64,000 nt of DNA from Candidatus Heimdallarchaeota archaeon. Its GTDB lineage: Archaea > Asgardarchaeota > Heimdallarchaeia > Heimdallarchaeales > Heimdallarchaeaceae. The position numbers and the translations under genes are program-made. Where the stretch lies: assembly GCA_030603365.1 (NCBI GenBank), contig JAUVXV010000002.1, positions 124,001-188,000 on the forward strand, given 5' to 3'. Under the pieces are notes generated by a model. It was given only the letters and a program-made list of their open reading frames with translations. It was not told where the DNA came from and ran no database searches. Below are positions 63,623-64,000 of this stretch, piece after piece (the first letter of the stretch is position 1; every line of letters begins with the position of its first letter).

Positions 63623-64000
63623 TTATTCAGAGTCTTTATCAAATTCATCCAAGTCGTCCATGTCACTAGCTTCTTTCTTCCAGGTAGAGTATTTCTTCAT
63701 TATTGATTCAAGATCACCTGAAATTGTACGGGCTTCAGCTACTTGTGATGGTGGTAGTGGTAGTGGTTGCGGTTGCGGTTTTGGTTTTGATCTCTTCAAA
63801 TCATCGAACGATTTGATTTCCTTAATATCTATAATAGGCTTTCCTTCAATTTTCTCCTTTGATTCCTTCTCTTCTTCTACTTTTTCTAACCAGATTCTGT
63901 ATCGATCAATGTCTTCTACTTCTTTCTTATGATCTTTTATCATATTGAAAATTTCTGATCTGATTGGTTTAGAAGTGTCCCAACACATTTGCCACACTAA
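63623..64000 (-). CDS. C-terminal part of an unknown acidic, proline-rich protein (cut by the window edge)
   Basis: The frame is open through the right edge (Leu at 64000-63998), so the true start is outside. The visible 125 residues are highly charged: a Lys/Glu-rich helix (ESKEKIEGKPIIDIKEIKSF), a low-complexity stretch KPKPQPQPLPLPPS, and an acidic end DDLDEFDKDSE. I recognise no family. The low-complexity segment is encoded by a GGT/GGC-rich repeat on the plus strand, which creates a false Gly-rich frame on the other strand. Confidence 0.6.
   Translation of the reverse strand, partial: LVWQMCWDTSKPIRSEIFNMIKDHKKEVEDIDRYRIWLEKVEEEKESKEKIEGKPIIDIKEIKSFDDLKRSKPKPQPQPLPLPPSQVAEARTISGDLESIMKKYSTWKKEASDMDDLDEFDKDSE

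Noticed and set aside
63660..63932. Gly/Ser/Cys-rich 90-codon plus-strand frame near the right edge
   Set aside because: It is the complement of the proline-rich repeat of the minus-strand gene, a composition artefact.

Overview
This is an AT-rich window from an archaeon. The strongest domain-level evidence is a complete transcription factor B (31382-32317), backed by TATA boxes placed about 25-30 bp before several start codons (leaderless genes), ribbon-helix-helix and AbrB-type small regulators, and many secreted proteins with one C-terminal anchor helix. Three tandem proteins joining TPR arrays to a C-terminal roadblock/longin-like domain (53175-59423) make an Asgard archaeon (Heimdallarchaeia-like) my best guess. 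That guess is inference from protein style and not from a marker gene. I saw no rRNA, tRNA or CRISPR array.

Layout. 1-0.3 kb: start of an ABC-transporter solute-binding protein cut by the window edge. 0.9-29.3 kb: a large surface-glycan locus with a sugar-1-phosphate nucleotidylyltransferase, family 2 and 4 and membrane-type glycosyltransferases, a GDP-mannose-to-GDP-fucose gene pair, two flippases, a LicD-type transferase, a four-gene phosphonate operon, a nonulosonic (sialic-like) acid pair, sulfotransferases and a pyruvyl transferase. 29.3-33.9 kb: a HEAT/TPR protein, TFB and two related membrane proteins. 34-41.3 kb: a solitary DNA methyltransferase, then sulfate activation (CysQ, ATP sulfurylase-APS kinase fusion) and two TauE/SafE permeases. 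41.3-49.2 kb: a second glycan locus (UDP-sugar dehydrogenase, PIG-L deacetylase, hexapeptide acyltransferase, glycosyltransferases). 49.2-59.4 kb: an MFS-PhoU fusion, a secreted metzincin protease and the TPR-roadblock trio. 59.5-64 kb: a second solitary methyltransferase, a TnpB element flanked by an inverted repeat, a ribbon-helix-helix gene between duplicated operator-like blocks, and a gene cut by the right edge.

How it works together. The most notable system lies around 11.5-18.4 kb. Two divergent gene sets share one promoter region. One makes phosphonopyruvate (PepM, with a fused cytidylyltransferase domain), decarboxylates it (Ppd), probably reduces phosphonoacetaldehyde to 2-hydroxyethylphosphonate (iron-type alcohol dehydrogenase), and probably activates the product as a CMP ester (LicC/PntC-like nucleotidyltransferase). 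The other begins with a LicD/fukutin-type transferase, the family that moves CDP-linked phospho-groups onto glycans, followed by a flippase, fucose synthesis genes and a glycosyltransferase. I infer a phosphonate-decorated surface glycan. The same window holds PAPS synthesis and recycling with two sulfotransferases, CMP-nonulosonate genes and a pyruvyl transferase. The cell may therefore build a strongly anionic coat carrying C-P, sulfate, carboxylate and pyruvate-ketal groups.
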